38,722 nt of DNA from an uncultured Peptococcaceae bacterium (GCA_958417755.1 CATZDY010000016.1:1-38722), one strand, 5' to 3'; counted from the first letter of the stretch, positions 24,563 through 33,543 are shown. The notes: generated by a model not told the origin, from the letters alone. Made by a program: numbers and translations.

Positions 24563-25042
24563 ATGAGTCAATTGGATTTTTTGATTGAAGAAAAACTAAT
24601 TCCCATGCGAAAAAGAATCCTAGAAACAATACAAACAAAACATGCCACCTTTTATACGATAATTAACACCCTTTTGACAGGAAAAGAGCAAATCGTGGGT
24701 CTGGTTATTACAGAGCAAGGACAGGAATTGGCAACTTATAATATCTATACTGATGGATTGCAGATAAGCAAAGTTGAAAAAGGGATATTACAACCAAAGG
24801 TTTCACTTCCTGTGCTTGGAGAGATAAGACCTGTGGCTGTTATGGAACAACGGGATTTAGAAAATCTCATTGCGGATGAAGAGGATTTTCAGCAGGATTT
24901 GTCCAAAACCCTGCAAAAACATCTACCAGCGATGCATATACATTTTATGCAATCTAATACGACCTGGAACGCTCAACACCATGCTTCTTGGGAAAATAAT
25001 AAGGAAGTCTCACCTAACCCTAATAAAATGGCACATCAATAA
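24563..25042 (+). CDS. Uncharacterised soluble protein (159 aa)
   Basis: I do not recognise this protein. An N-terminal helix (about 1-30) is followed by an alternating segment (IVGLVITEQGQELATYNIYTDG, about 45-68) and a C-terminal helix-rich part (about 95-130). The tail (QHHASWENNKEVSPNPNKM) is polar and probably disordered. There is no signal or membrane segment. GGACGG before ATG 24563 is a moderate ribosome site. Codon use resembles its neighbours. It is transcribed alone and ended by the strong terminator at 25114-25157. Confidence 0.65.
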   Translation: MSQLDFLIEEKLIPMRKRILETIQTKHATFYTIINTLLTGKEQIVGLVITEQGQELATYNIYTDGLQISKVEKGILQPKVSLPVLGEIRPVAVMEQRDLENLIADEEDFQQDLSKTLQKHLPAMHIHFMQSNTTWNAQHHASWENNKEVSPNPNKMAHQ

Positions 25043-25113
25043 AAAAATAGGTTAACATCCAATGAAGGAGTATGCAGGAGGAACATTCAAATTGGGCGGT
25101 AAGGGAGTAACAA

Positions 25114-25157
25114 CAAAAGACGAACCATCAGTGTAAAGCTGATAGTTCGTCTTTTTA
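25114..25157 (+). terminator. Terminator between the 159-aa gene and tRNA-Sec
   Basis: AAAGACGAAC and ATCAG pair with CTGAT and GTTCGTCTTT (one mismatch) around a 7-nt loop, with T5 following. On the minus strand TTTTGTTG follows, so it could also stop the tRNA-Sec transcript. Confidence 0.88.
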
Positions 25158-25267
25158 TATTTTGCAAAACAGAACAGTGCTTGAGTCTCAATATGTTATG
25201 GAACATATATAAGTAAATATGGACTGATTTCGTAAGGTGGAAAGCTTCTTTACAGTACAAAATTAAT

Positions 25268-25365
25268 TGGCGGGAGTGTGTGGGAATCGAACCCACCCAA
25301 GACGCTCATCACGCCTCACACGTGGTTTTGAAGACCAGGGATACCACCAGGCATCATCCACCCCC
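25268..25365 (-). tRNA. selC: tRNA-Sec (anticodon TCA)
   Basis: A 98-nt tRNA including an encoded 3' CCA. The anticodon loop reads CTTCAAA (TCA, decoding UGA); the acceptor starts GGGGGTG and pairs with CACTCCC-like bases (one G-T); the T arm is GTGGG-TTCGATT-CCCAC. A long variable arm is present (AGGCG/CGTCT). The extended acceptor and long variable arm with TCA are diagnostic for selenocysteine tRNA. selA, selB and selD are not in this window, and I found no clear in-frame UGA selenocysteine codon here. A strong promoter lies at 25418-25446. Confidence 0.95.
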
Positions 25366-25417
25366 AAAACTTTCATCATAAAAACAAGTAAAAACCAAGG
25401 ATTTTCGAGTAATCATT

Positions 25418-25446
25418 ATTATAACATATCCTTGGGCTCATGACAA
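25418..25446 (-). promoter_or_regulatory. Sigma-A promoter of tRNA-Sec, overlapped by an inverted repeat
   Basis: On the minus strand TTGTCA (25441-25446), a 17-nt spacer and a perfect TATAAT (25418-25423) lie about 50 nt upstream of tRNA-Sec. CCAAGGAT (25395-25402) and ATCCTTGG (25428-25435) form an 8-bp inverted repeat across the start site and spacer. Confidence 0.75.
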
Positions 25447-25481
25447 TTTTATCTATTTTAGGTCTAAAAGTTTGTTTACGG

Positions 25482-25597
25482 ATAGTCAGGCAGTGATTTG
25501 GTGCTGTTAACCATTGATTTATGGGGTAAAATAATATAACCTAATGAAATAGTCTGTGGGAAAAATAAAAATAGTCAGATAAAGGTTGATTGGTGCT
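25482..25597 (+). repeat. Direct repeat blocks upstream of the hepT-heme operon
   Basis: ATAGTCAG at 25482-25489 and 25571-25578 is followed in each case by TGATTTGGTGCT (25494-25505) or TGATTGGTGCT (25587-25597). An inverted pair (AATATAACCTA near 25531, TAGGGTTATATT near 25598) lies in the same stretch. The 25447-25749 region otherwise has no gene I would support. These may be operator sites or arms of a leader RNA. Confidence 0.5.
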
Positions 25598-25749
25598 AGG
25601 GTTATATTGAGTGAATTCTCCTACTGGGGAGGATTTTACCAAGATGCTGAAGAAGTATAGTACATCCTTACGGGATATATGACATGTTCTTTTTCTCCAT
25701 GCATAAATCATGTTATACTATTGTGAAGGGATTGGAATGAGTAGGTGCA

Positions 25750-26712
25750 ATGATGCTGGATATGTTTGCCGACATCGCAGAAGATTTAGGTCGGGTAGAA
25801 GAGGAGTTACAGGCTGCTATGCAGTCTTCTGATCCTTTTATTATGGAAACGGCAACTCTTTTAATTCATGCGGGCGGAAAAAGGTTGCGGCCCGCTTATT
25901 GTTTGTTGGGTGCTAAATTTTATCAGTATGATTTGGACAAAGTATTGCCCTTAGCAGTGGCTCTGGAAATATTTCATATGGCCACTTTGGTGCATGATGA
26001 TGTGGTGGATTCTGCAGTTACCCGCAGGGGAAGTCCTACGGTGAAGTCTATCTGGGGCAATCGAATCTCTACCCATTTGGGCAATTATTTGTTGGCAAAA
26101 TCTCTGATTTTAATTTCCAGCTATAAAAATCCCATGATTCCTGGCGTACTGGCAGATACCAGTGTAAAAATGTGTGAGGGAGAAATCTTACAAATCGCCA
26201 CGGTACAAGATCCGTTCCAGAGTTTAAAGGATTATTTTTATCGCATCAATCGAAAAACAGCCCTATTACTGGCTGCAAGTTGTCAATTGGGGGCGGTGGC
26301 TTGTGGCGCACCTCCTTCTATTTATCATCCATTGCGCAGATATGGGCATTTTATTGGTATGGCCTTTCAGATTACAGATGATATTTTGGACCTTGTGGCG
26401 GATCAGCAGGAATTAGGCAAACCTGTGGGCAGTGATTTGCGTCAAGGAATTGTAACTTTGCCTATAATTTTAGCATTGGAACAATCCCCCAAAAAAGAAC
26501 GTATCCGGGAGATTGTGGCGCAAAAAGAAAAAACAGACCAAGAAATAGAAGAAGTCATTGCCTTGGTTTCAGAAAATGGTTTAGAGCAAGCCAAAAATGT
26601 GGCTTTGCGGTATATTCAAAAAGCCAAAGGACAGTTGTCTTTGTTGCCCAATATACCGGCCAAAGATGTGTTGGCTTTGATTGCTGACTTTATTTATGGT
26701 AGGCATTTTTAA
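25750..26712 (+). CDS. hepT: Polyprenyl (heptaprenyl-type) diphosphate synthase
   Basis: A 320-residue trans-prenyltransferase. GGKRLRP (about 42-48) is the first substrate motif; LVHDDVVD and QITDDILD are the two aspartate-rich motifs binding the diphosphate-Mg complex. The length and the FARM region (FHMATLVHDDVVD) fit the long-chain enzymes (heptaprenyl or octaprenyl) that make the menaquinone side chain. The small HepS subunit is not visible, so it could be a homodimeric enzyme or have its partner elsewhere. Starts at 25750 or 25753 (tandem ATG) are possible, with AGGTG just upstream. It leads the heme operon, 43 nt before the next gene, tying quinone and heme supply together. Confidence 0.9.
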   Translation: MMLDMFADIAEDLGRVEEELQAAMQSSDPFIMETATLLIHAGGKRLRPAYCLLGAKFYQYDLDKVLPLAVALEIFHMATLVHDDVVDSAVTRRGSPTVKSIWGNRISTHLGNYLLAKSLILISSYKNPMIPGVLADTSVKMCEGEILQIATVQDPFQSLKDYFYRINRKTALLLAASCQLGAVACGAPPSIYHPLRRYGHFIGMAFQITDDILDLVADQQELGKPVGSDLRQGIVTLPIILALEQSPKKERIREIVAQKEKTDQEIEEVIALVSENGLEQAKNVALRYIQKAKGQLSLLPNIPAKDVLALIADFIYGRHF

Positions 26713-26755
26713 AATCCCATCCATGTTGGGGTGAGAATTGTAAGGGAAAAGGGTG

Positions 26756-27409
26756 ATGGGAGTGCCCAATTGTTATCCCATTTTTTTACGTTTAGAAAAA
26801 AAGCTTTGTTTGGTTGTGGGTGGTGGCGAAGTCGCTTGTCGGAAAATTCATTCCTTGCTATCCTGTGGCGCGAAAGTAAGGGTGGTAAGTCCTTGTTTGG
26901 TGGAGGCATTGCAGCCTTTGGTACAGGCCAAAGATATAGAATACCGGCAGGATATGTATCACGAAAAATATTTAGAAGGTGTTTTTTTGGTGATTGCAGC
27001 CACCGGGGATAGCATGGTGAACAAACAAGTGGCGGCAGATTGTCATGAGAGGAATCTTTTGTTAAATGCAGTGGATGATCCTAGCAATGGCAATTTTTTT
27101 GTGCCTGCAGTGATGCGCCGAGGAGCGTTGCAGATTGCTATTTCTACGGATGGCAAAAGCCCCTTGTTGGCCCGGAAAATGAGGGAAACTTTAGAATGTA
27201 TGTATGGAACGGAATTTGGTCCTTTGGTGGATTTACTGGGGGATATTCGGGAGGAAATTTTGCACACAGTTTCTGATGAGCAACAAAGACGAAGGCTTTT
27301 AGCAGGTATATTAGATGAAGAAACCATGCAGCTTATCAGAAAAGGGGATTTTAGTTTGGCAAAGGAGCGGATTATCAATGCCAGTAGTCGTGGTAGGTGT
27401 AAATCATAG
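26756..27409 (+). CDS. Precorrin-2 dehydrogenase (Met8/SirC-like, siroheme synthesis)
   Basis: A 217-residue NAD-dependent enzyme oxidising precorrin-2 to sirohydrochlorin; some homologues also insert iron. The N-terminal Rossmann motif VVGGGEVACRKIHSLL and the NAVDDPSNGNFFVPAV and ISTDGKSPLLARKMRE segments are the Met8/CysG-N landmarks. The C-terminal ~70 residues are helical (dimerisation region). No separate sirohydrochlorin ferrochelatase (CbiX/SirB) gene is in the window, so this enzyme may do both steps or the chelatase is elsewhere. The start is ATG 26756 or the adjacent GTG 26753; AAGGG precedes both. The end overlaps hemA by 32 nt. Confidence 0.9.
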   Translation: MGVPNCYPIFLRLEKKLCLVVGGGEVACRKIHSLLSCGAKVRVVSPCLVEALQPLVQAKDIEYRQDMYHEKYLEGVFLVIAATGDSMVNKQVAADCHERNLLLNAVDDPSNGNFFVPAVMRRGALQIAISTDGKSPLLARKMRETLECMYGTEFGPLVDLLGDIREEILHTVSDEQQRRRLLAGILDEETMQLIRKGDFSLAKERIINASSRGRCKS

Positions 27410-28688
27410 AACTGCCCCAGTGGAGGTAAGGGAAACATTGGCTTTTTCCGAGCATGGGATGGGAGATTCTTTGCAAGGATTGATGGCCTATCCTTCCATT
27501 GATGGTTGTGTCATTATCTCCACCTGTAATCGGATTGAGATTTATGCTGCAACCGGAGAGATGGACGAAGGGCTGAAGGATATTGGTCTATTTCTTTCTC
27601 GTAAATCTGGTGTGGACATTTCTGAAATCAAGAATTACACCTATTCTCACACTTTGTATGATGCTGTTCGTCATCTTTTTCGGGTGATTTCAGGACTTGA
27701 TTCCATGGTATTGGGAGAAACTCAAATTTTGGGTCAGGTGCGGCAAGCCTATCAAATATCCTGTGCCAATGGTACTGCCAATCGGGTCATCAACACTCTT
27801 TTTCAACAAGCCTTAACTGTGGGGAAAAGGGTTCGCACTGAAACAGGCATTGACCAAAATTCTGTTTCCATTAGTTATACAGCGGTGGAATTGGCCAAAC
27901 AAATTTTTGGTTCATTGCATGATCGGACTGTTTTAATTTTAGGTGCCGGCAAAATGAGCGAATTAACAGCTTTGCATTTGGTGGCAAACGGGGTGGCTGG
28001 GGTTATTGTTTCCAATCGTTCCTATGAGCGGGCCGTAAATTTGGCAGAACGTTTTGGAGGTAAAGCCGTAAAATTTGACCAGTTGCAGCGGTATATGGAA
28101 GAAGCGGATATTGTTATCAGTTGTACAGCTGCCACTCATTTTGTCATTCGGTATCAGGATGTAAAAGCTTTAATGAGCAAACAACCAGATAAAAAAATTA
28201 TGTTAATTGATATTGCCGTACCTCGGGATATCGATCCCCAGGTGAATGAAATACCAGGAGTGCGTTTATATGATGTGGATGATTTAAAGCATGTGGTGGA
28301 TGCACATTTATCTGAAAGAAAAATAGCTGCCATTAAAGCAGAGGGAATCATTGAAGAAGAATTGGGTGAATTCATGAAATGGTGGTCCACTCAATTTGCT
28401 GTACCCATTATTGCGGCATTAAAAAAATGGGGTGAAGAAATTAAGCAACAGGAGTTACAAAGGGCTTTGAATCGGTTGGGAGAATTATCTGAACATGATC
28501 AAAAGGTAATTGGTTCTTTGGCTAATTCCATTGTAAATAAAATCATGCATGTCCCTGTAACCATGTTAAAGGAATATGCCTTGACACCAGAAGGTCATTT
28601 ATATGCTGAGGTACTGCAAAATCTGTTTGCTTTGGATGTATCTGGTCAAGACAAAAAAAAGTCTTGTATCAAATGGCAAGCTTTATAG
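27378..28688 (+). CDS. hemA: Glutamyl-tRNA reductase
   Basis: A 436-residue NADPH-dependent enzyme turning glutamyl-tRNA into glutamate-1-semialdehyde, the first committed step of tetrapyrrole synthesis. The nucleophile is C50 in IISTCNRIEIY; the N-terminus VVGVNHRTAPVEVRE, the central LDSMVLGETQILGQVRQAY and the NADPH fold VLILGAGKMSELTALHL are all canonical. ATG 27378 is preceded by AAAGGAG inside the previous gene; a longer in-frame reading from 27315 would add 21 non-homologous residues. The 32-nt overlap suggests translational coupling. Confidence 0.97.
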   Translation: MPVVVVGVNHRTAPVEVRETLAFSEHGMGDSLQGLMAYPSIDGCVIISTCNRIEIYAATGEMDEGLKDIGLFLSRKSGVDISEIKNYTYSHTLYDAVRHLFRVISGLDSMVLGETQILGQVRQAYQISCANGTANRVINTLFQQALTVGKRVRTETGIDQNSVSISYTAVELAKQIFGSLHDRTVLILGAGKMSELTALHLVANGVAGVIVSNRSYERAVNLAERFGGKAVKFDQLQRYMEEADIVISCTAATHFVIRYQDVKALMSKQPDKKIMLIDIAVPRDIDPQVNEIPGVRLYDVDDLKHVVDAHLSERKIAAIKAEGIIEEELGEFMKWWSTQFAVPIIAALKKWGEEIKQQELQRALNRLGELSEHDQKVIGSLANSIVNKIMHVPVTMLKEYALTPEGHLYAEVLQNLFALDVSGQDKKKSCIKWQAL

Positions 28689-28843
28689 AATAGATTTGAA
28701 AGCCAAATGGGTCGGATAAAGTCCTATTCGGATGATGAGAACAAGAATGGGTTTTGATAGAATAATAGGTTATAAAACAAGAATTGTTTATATCTCGCAA
28801 TGACCATTGTTGTAAATTGGCCTTAGCAGGAGGGAGGAACTCT

Positions 28844-29785
28844 ATGAAGCGCGAAATCATTGTAGGCACACGGGATAGTAAATTAGCAATGTGGCAAGCC
28901 CAATGGGTTGTTGCGCAATTGCGAAAACATTATCCTGAGAAAGAATTTATCATCAAAGGCATGAAAACCAAGGGAGATCACCTGCTTGATGCCGCTCTGG
29001 CGAAGTTAGGAGATAAAGGACTGTTTACCAAAGAATTGGAATTGGCTATGCTAAAGGGCGAGGTAGACATGGCTGTGCATAGTATGAAAGATTTGCCCAC
29101 AGATTTGCCGGAGGGACTAACAATTGGAGCCATTTGTCAGCGGGAAAATCCGGGAGATGTGTTAATCTCCAAAACTGGATTATTTTTGGATGATTTGCCT
29201 ATAGGAGCAAAAATAGGAACCAGCAGCCTTCGTCGATCAGCACAATTATTACATTATAGGCCGGATTTTCAAATGGAAGTAATGCGGGGAAATGTAATCA
29301 CTCGGCTGAGAAAACTGGATGAAACTGATATAGATGCAACCATATTGGCCTATGCGGGTATTCATCGTCTAGATTTAGCCCAACGTGTGACCCAGGTACT
29401 CCCCTTTTCCATTTGTTTGCCCGCTGTGGGGCAAGGTGCCATTGGAATAGAAGTTGTAGAGAGCAATCAAGAAATAGTCTCCTTGATAGCTGTATTGGAT
29501 GATTTTTTCTCCAGAACAGCTATTACTGCTGAACGGGCTTTTATGCGTAAGTTAGAAGGAGGCTGCCAAGTGCCCATCGGAGCTTATGCTTTGGTAAAAG
29601 AAAACCTTGTATGCTTGGAAGGCGTTGTAGCGGGGTTGGACGGAAAACAATTGTTGCGTTTATCCCAGGAAGGGACTGTGAATAACCCAGCAGAAGTAGG
29701 TGTAAAACTGGGAGAGGAAATGTTGCGTCAGGGAGCAGACGAGATTTTGAATACAGTGCGCAGGGAGTTTGATAACAATGGATAA
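28844..29785 (+). CDS. hemC: Hydroxymethylbilane synthase (porphobilinogen deaminase)
   Basis: A 313-residue enzyme linking four porphobilinogens into hydroxymethylbilane. The dipyrromethane cofactor attaches at C241 in EGGCQVPIGAYAL; the N-terminal VGTRDSKLAMWQAQWV, the KGLFTKELELAML and AVHSMKDLPT segments and TSSLRRSAQLL line the active site. GGAGG lies 7 nt before ATG 28844. The 155-nt gap after hemA is the widest between genes of the operon and could hold an internal promoter, though none is convincing. The 3' end overlaps the cobA-hemD gene by 8 nt. Confidence 0.97.
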   Translation: MKREIIVGTRDSKLAMWQAQWVVAQLRKHYPEKEFIIKGMKTKGDHLLDAALAKLGDKGLFTKELELAMLKGEVDMAVHSMKDLPTDLPEGLTIGAICQRENPGDVLISKTGLFLDDLPIGAKIGTSSLRRSAQLLHYRPDFQMEVMRGNVITRLRKLDETDIDATILAYAGIHRLDLAQRVTQVLPFSICLPAVGQGAIGIEVVESNQEIVSLIAVLDDFFSRTAITAERAFMRKLEGGCQVPIGAYALVKENLVCLEGVVAGLDGKQLLRLSQEGTVNNPAEVGVKLGEEMLRQGADEILNTVRREFDNNG

Positions 29786-31298
29786 AGGTATCGTATATTT
29801 GGTTGGTGCTGGTCCTGGGGATCCTGGTCTTATTACTGTGCGGGGTTTAGAATGCATTCAAAAGGCTGATGTGCTGGTTTATGATCGCTTGGCAAGCACA
29901 AAGCTTTTGGGTTATGCACCAGAACATGCTGAAATGATTTATGTGGGAAAAAGCCCTGATCAACATGCTATGAAACAGGGAGATATCAACCGTTTATTGG
30001 CGGATAAAGCTTTAGAAGGCAAGGTGGTCACCCGGTTAAAAGGAGGAGATCCCTTTGTTTTCGGCCGGGGTGGGGAAGAAGCAGAGTTGTTGCAAGAAAT
30101 GGGTATATCTTTTGAGGTGGTACCTGGTGTAACATCCGCAGTGGCTGTACCAGCTTATGCAGGGATTCCTGTTACCCATCGAGGAGTGACTTCCACTTTA
30201 ACCATTATTACAGGCAATGAAGATCCTACCAAAGAGGATAGCGATATCCGCTGGGATTGTATTGCCGGCATAGGCGGAACTTTGGTGTTTCTGATGGGCA
30301 TGGGAAACCTACCGAAAATTGTGGCCCAATTGGTTTCTTTGGGGCGGGATGAAAAGACCCCTGTGGCTTTGGTTCGTTGGGGAACAAGACCTGAACAACG
30401 TACTTTGGTGGGTACCTTGCAAGATATTGTAAGCAAAGCTTTGGCCGCGGATTTCAAAAATCCTGCTGTGATTGTGGTGGGTGAAGTGGTGACTTTGCGT
30501 GATAAGTTGCAGTGGTTTGAAAACAAGCCATTGTTTGGCCAAAGGGTTTTGGTCACCCGTTCCCGGGAACAAGCCAGTGCTTTATCGGAGGCCATTCGTA
30601 CCTTGGGAGGAGAACCTGTTGAGTTTCCCACCATCCGGGTGACAGACCCAGAGGATTATGCTCCTTTGGATGAAGCCATCCAAAAGATAGAAACTTATCA
30701 TTGGGTTATTTTTACCAGTGTCAATGGAGTAGACTATTTCTTTCGGCGTATGAAACATAATGGGCGAGATGTAAGGGCTATCAAGGGAAAATTATGTGCC
30801 ATTGGACCTAAAACCAAGGAAGCATTGGAGTCTTTTGGTCTATTGGTGGACTATGTGCCAGGGGAATATCGGGCGGAAGAAATTATTGCTGGGTTACAGG
30901 ACAAACTATTACCAGGACAACAGGTGTTATTGCCCCGGGCGGACATTGCCAGGAAAGTATTGCCTGAGTCCTTGATTTCCTTAGGTGCGCAAGTTGAAGA
31001 GGTGGTTGCCTATCAAACAGTGGAAGGCCAAGGTGACGCCACGATGATGCGTGATATGTTACAAAAAAAAGCCATCCAAATGATTACCTTTACCAGTTCC
31101 TCCACAGTACGAAATTTTGTACGTTTATTGGGCGAGGATGCCTTGCCGGATTTATTAAAGGGTGTGACATTGGCTTGTATTGGTCCCATAACAGCAGATA
31201 CGGCCAAGGAACTTCATTTGCCAGTCCATGTGGTGGCATCTCAATATACCATTGACGGATTGGTGGAAGCCATTGTTTCCCAATGTGCTCAATCTTAG
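29778..31298 (+). CDS. cobA-hemD: Fused uroporphyrinogen-III methyltransferase / uroporphyrinogen-III synthase
   Basis: A 506-residue two-domain protein. Residues 1 to about 240 are the SAM-dependent methyltransferase (VGAGPGDPGLITVRGLE, RLKGGDPFVFGRGGEE, MGMGNLPKI) that methylates C-2 and C-7 to give precorrin-2. Residues about 250-506 are HemD (GQRVLVTRSREQASALSEAI, IFTSVNGVDYFF, TFTSSSTVRNF), which cyclises hydroxymethylbilane. This fusion is widespread in Clostridia and channels uroporphyrinogen III into the siroheme branch. ATG 29778 overlaps the hemC end, with GGGAG 10 nt upstream. Confidence 0.96.
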   Translation: MDKGIVYLVGAGPGDPGLITVRGLECIQKADVLVYDRLASTKLLGYAPEHAEMIYVGKSPDQHAMKQGDINRLLADKALEGKVVTRLKGGDPFVFGRGGEEAELLQEMGISFEVVPGVTSAVAVPAYAGIPVTHRGVTSTLTIITGNEDPTKEDSDIRWDCIAGIGGTLVFLMGMGNLPKIVAQLVSLGRDEKTPVALVRWGTRPEQRTLVGTLQDIVSKALAADFKNPAVIVVGEVVTLRDKLQWFENKPLFGQRVLVTRSREQASALSEAIRTLGGEPVEFPTIRVTDPEDYAPLDEAIQKIETYHWVIFTSVNGVDYFFRRMKHNGRDVRAIKGKLCAIGPKTKEALESFGLLVDYVPGEYRAEEIIAGLQDKLLPGQQVLLPRADIARKVLPESLISLGAQVEEVVAYQTVEGQGDATMMRDMLQKKAIQMITFTSSSTVRNFVRLLGEDALPDLLKGVTLACIGPITADTAKELHLPVHVVASQYTIDGLVEAIVSQCAQS

Positions 31299-31387
31299 GG
31301 GGAAGAAGGCAAAGGATTCTTCGAAAATCCTATTTTGCAAGATGAAAAAGTGGTATATGGTTGGGATTAAATAGGCGGTGAATAAAC

Positions 31388-32572
31388 ATGATAGGGATTA
31401 GCAAGCTGCTTTGCGGGTCAGAGAACTTTGGGGATTCTTTACGCTATCACCAAACTTCTGGTGGTCAGCGCCATGGGGCTGCCCAAGGGAAAGGCCCGGT
31501 GGTGGTTTGGAATATGACCCGAACTTGTAATTTAAAATGTCGTCATTGTTATTCGGAATCAGAAACACGGACATATGAAGGGGAGCTAACCACAGATGAG
31601 GCCATGGGCTTTATTGATGATTTGGCTGCTTTTCATGTGCCTGTGTTATTATTTTCAGGGGGAGAACCACTGATTCGTCCTGATTTTTTTACATTGGCTA
31701 TGCATACAGTGAAAAGGGGTATCCGGGCTACCATTTCTACCAATGGAACATTGATTGATCAAACAACTGCTAAAAAATTAAAAGAAATTGGTGTAGGGTA
31801 TGCAGGGATTAGTATAGATGGTATTGGTGAAAGAAACGATATGTTTCGAGGAAAAAAGGGGGCCTTTGAGGAAGCATTAAGGGGCATTCGCTATTGTTTG
31901 GCTGTCAAACAACGGGTGGGATTGCGTTTTACCATCAATAAGCATAATATTAATGATTTAGAAGATATTTTTTATTTATTAGAAGAAGAAGGGATTCCCA
32001 GGGTTTGTTTTTATCATTTGGTATATTCCGGAAGAGGTAGCGATATGATGGCTGAAGATATTTCTCCTGAAGAAACCCGGGAAGCCATGGATATGATTAT
32101 GGATAAAACAGTATCCTTGCATAAACGGGGAAAAGAATTGGAAGTTCTTACTGTGGATAATCATTGTGACGCCATCTATTTGTATATGAAAGTAGCCAAA
32201 GAAAGCCCTGAACATGCTGAAAAGATTTTAGAATTATTGCGGCGCAATGGAGGCAATCGCACAGGAATCGCCATTGGGGAAGTGGATTGGTGTGGTGATG
32301 TACATGCGGATCAATTTACCCGTAACCATACCTTTGGGAATGTGCGGCAAAGAAAATTTGGAGATATCTGGACGGATGTATCCCATCCTATTTTAGCTGG
32401 TTTAAAAAACCGGCGGAATTTATTGTCCGGTCGATGCGCCATTTGTCAATGGTTGGATATATGTAACGGCAATTTCCGGGCTCGGGCGGAAGCTGTTTTC
32501 AATGATTTCTGGGCTTCGGATCCTGCCTGTTATTTAACGGATGAAGAGATTGGAAAGGAAGGCTTAGCATGA
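31388..32572 (+). CDS. ahbC: AhbC/NirJ1 radical SAM 12,18-didecarboxysiroheme deacetylase
   Basis: A 394-residue radical SAM enzyme. The N-terminus MIGISKLLCG is the AhbC/NirJ1 signature; the [4Fe-4S] cysteines are C47, C51 and C54 in TRTCNLKCRHCYS. A C-terminal SPASM-like cysteine set (DWCGDV, CAICQWLDICNG, DPACY) probably binds an auxiliary cluster. In the siroheme-dependent pathway AhbC removes the two acetate side chains of didecarboxysiroheme, giving iron-coproporphyrin III. The ribosome site is modest (GGCGGTGA before ATG 31388). The stop overlaps the hemB ATG by 4 nt. Position and sequence favour NirJ1/AhbC over heme d1 biosynthesis, because no nirS is present. Confidence 0.9.
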   Translation: MIGISKLLCGSENFGDSLRYHQTSGGQRHGAAQGKGPVVVWNMTRTCNLKCRHCYSESETRTYEGELTTDEAMGFIDDLAAFHVPVLLFSGGEPLIRPDFFTLAMHTVKRGIRATISTNGTLIDQTTAKKLKEIGVGYAGISIDGIGERNDMFRGKKGAFEEALRGIRYCLAVKQRVGLRFTINKHNINDLEDIFYLLEEEGIPRVCFYHLVYSGRGSDMMAEDISPEETREAMDMIMDKTVSLHKRGKELEVLTVDNHCDAIYLYMKVAKESPEHAEKILELLRRNGGNRTGIAIGEVDWCGDVHADQFTRNHTFGNVRQRKFGDIWTDVSHPILAGLKNRRNLLSGRCAICQWLDICNGNFRARAEAVFNDFWASDPACYLTDEEIGKEGLA

Positions 32573-33543
32573 GATTTCCCATTTATCGTCCCAGACGTTT
32601 GCGGGCTGGGGAACCCATTCGGAGGATGGTAAGAGAAACAAATTTAGCTGTGGATGATTTGGTGTATCCATTATTTGCTATTTGGGGGCAGAACATTCAA
32701 ACGCCTGTGGATTCCATGCCTGGGGTATTTAATTTTTCCGTGGATACCCTATTGACAGAAGTAAAAGAAGTGTGTGACTTAGGTATTCCCTCTGTGCTTC
32801 TTTTTGGCATTCCAGAACATAAAGATGCTGTTGGTTCTGGGGCTTATGATGAGCAAGGCATTGTGCAAAAAGCCATTCGGGCCATAAAAGAAAATTTTCC
32901 GCAGTTATTGGTGATTACAGATGTATGTCTTTGTGAATATACAGATCATGGCCATTGTGGTTTGATTCAAGATGGATGCGTATTGAATGACCCTTCTTTG
33001 GAATTATTGGCCAAAACTGCCCTGTCCCATGCCCAAGCTGGTGCTGATATGGTGGCCCCCAGTGATATGATGGATGGCAGGGTGGGGGCTATCCGCCGAG
33101 CTTTGGATCAACATGGTTATGAAAACATACCCATCATGGCCTATTCAGCCAAATATGCTTCTGCATATTATGGTCCTTTTCGAGATGCTGCGGGTTCTAC
33201 ACCTCAGTTTGGTGATCGCAAAGCTTATCAAATGGATCCAGCCAATGCTTTGGAAGCAGTGCGGGAAACAAGGTTGGATATTGAGGAAGGGGCGGACATT
33301 ATTATGGTAAAGCCTGCCCTGGCTTATATGGACATCATACGCAGAATGAAAGAAAATTTCGATTATCCATTGGCTGCTTATAATGTCAGTGGAGAATATG
33401 CCATGGTAAAAGCTGCTGCCCAAAAAGGTTGGGTGGATGAACGTAAGATTGTTTTGGAGACCCTGACAGGAATGAAACGGGCTGGGGCTGATATTCTCAT
33501 TACCTATCATGCCAAAGATGTAGCCCGTTGGTTGCAAGAATAA
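32569..33543 (+). CDS. hemB: Porphobilinogen synthase (delta-aminolevulinate dehydratase)
   Basis: A 324-residue enzyme condensing two aminolevulinates. Cysteines C120, C122 and C130 (DVCLCEYTDHGHCG) mark the zinc-dependent form. The Schiff-base lysines are K195 (AYSAKYAS) and K248 (IMVKPAL); DMMDGRVGAIR and the YGPFRDAAGS flap are also intact. It is embedded between the two radical SAM genes, translationally coupled to ahbC through an ATGA overlap. This interleaved order matches the heliobacterial hem/nir cluster. Confidence 0.97.
   Translation: MRFPIYRPRRLRAGEPIRRMVRETNLAVDDLVYPLFAIWGQNIQTPVDSMPGVFNFSVDTLLTEVKEVCDLGIPSVLLFGIPEHKDAVGSGAYDEQGIVQKAIRAIKENFPQLLVITDVCLCEYTDHGHCGLIQDGCVLNDPSLELLAKTALSHAQAGADMVAPSDMMDGRVGAIRRALDQHGYENIPIMAYSAKYASAYYGPFRDAAGSTPQFGDRKAYQMDPANALEAVRETRLDIEEGADIIMVKPALAYMDIIRRMKENFDYPLAAYNVSGEYAMVKAAAQKGWVDERKIVLETLTGMKRAGADILITYHAKDVARWLQE

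Noticed and set aside
25644..25682. 12-codon leader peptide (MLKKYSTSLRDI) upstream of hepT
   Set aside because: GGGGAGG is 11 nt away and no attenuator-like structure follows; too weak to call a gene.
31313..31331. AGGATT/AATCCT hairpin between cobA-hemD and ahbC
   Set aside because: Six base pairs with a 7-nt loop and only a short ATTTT tail; too weak to call a terminator within an operon.
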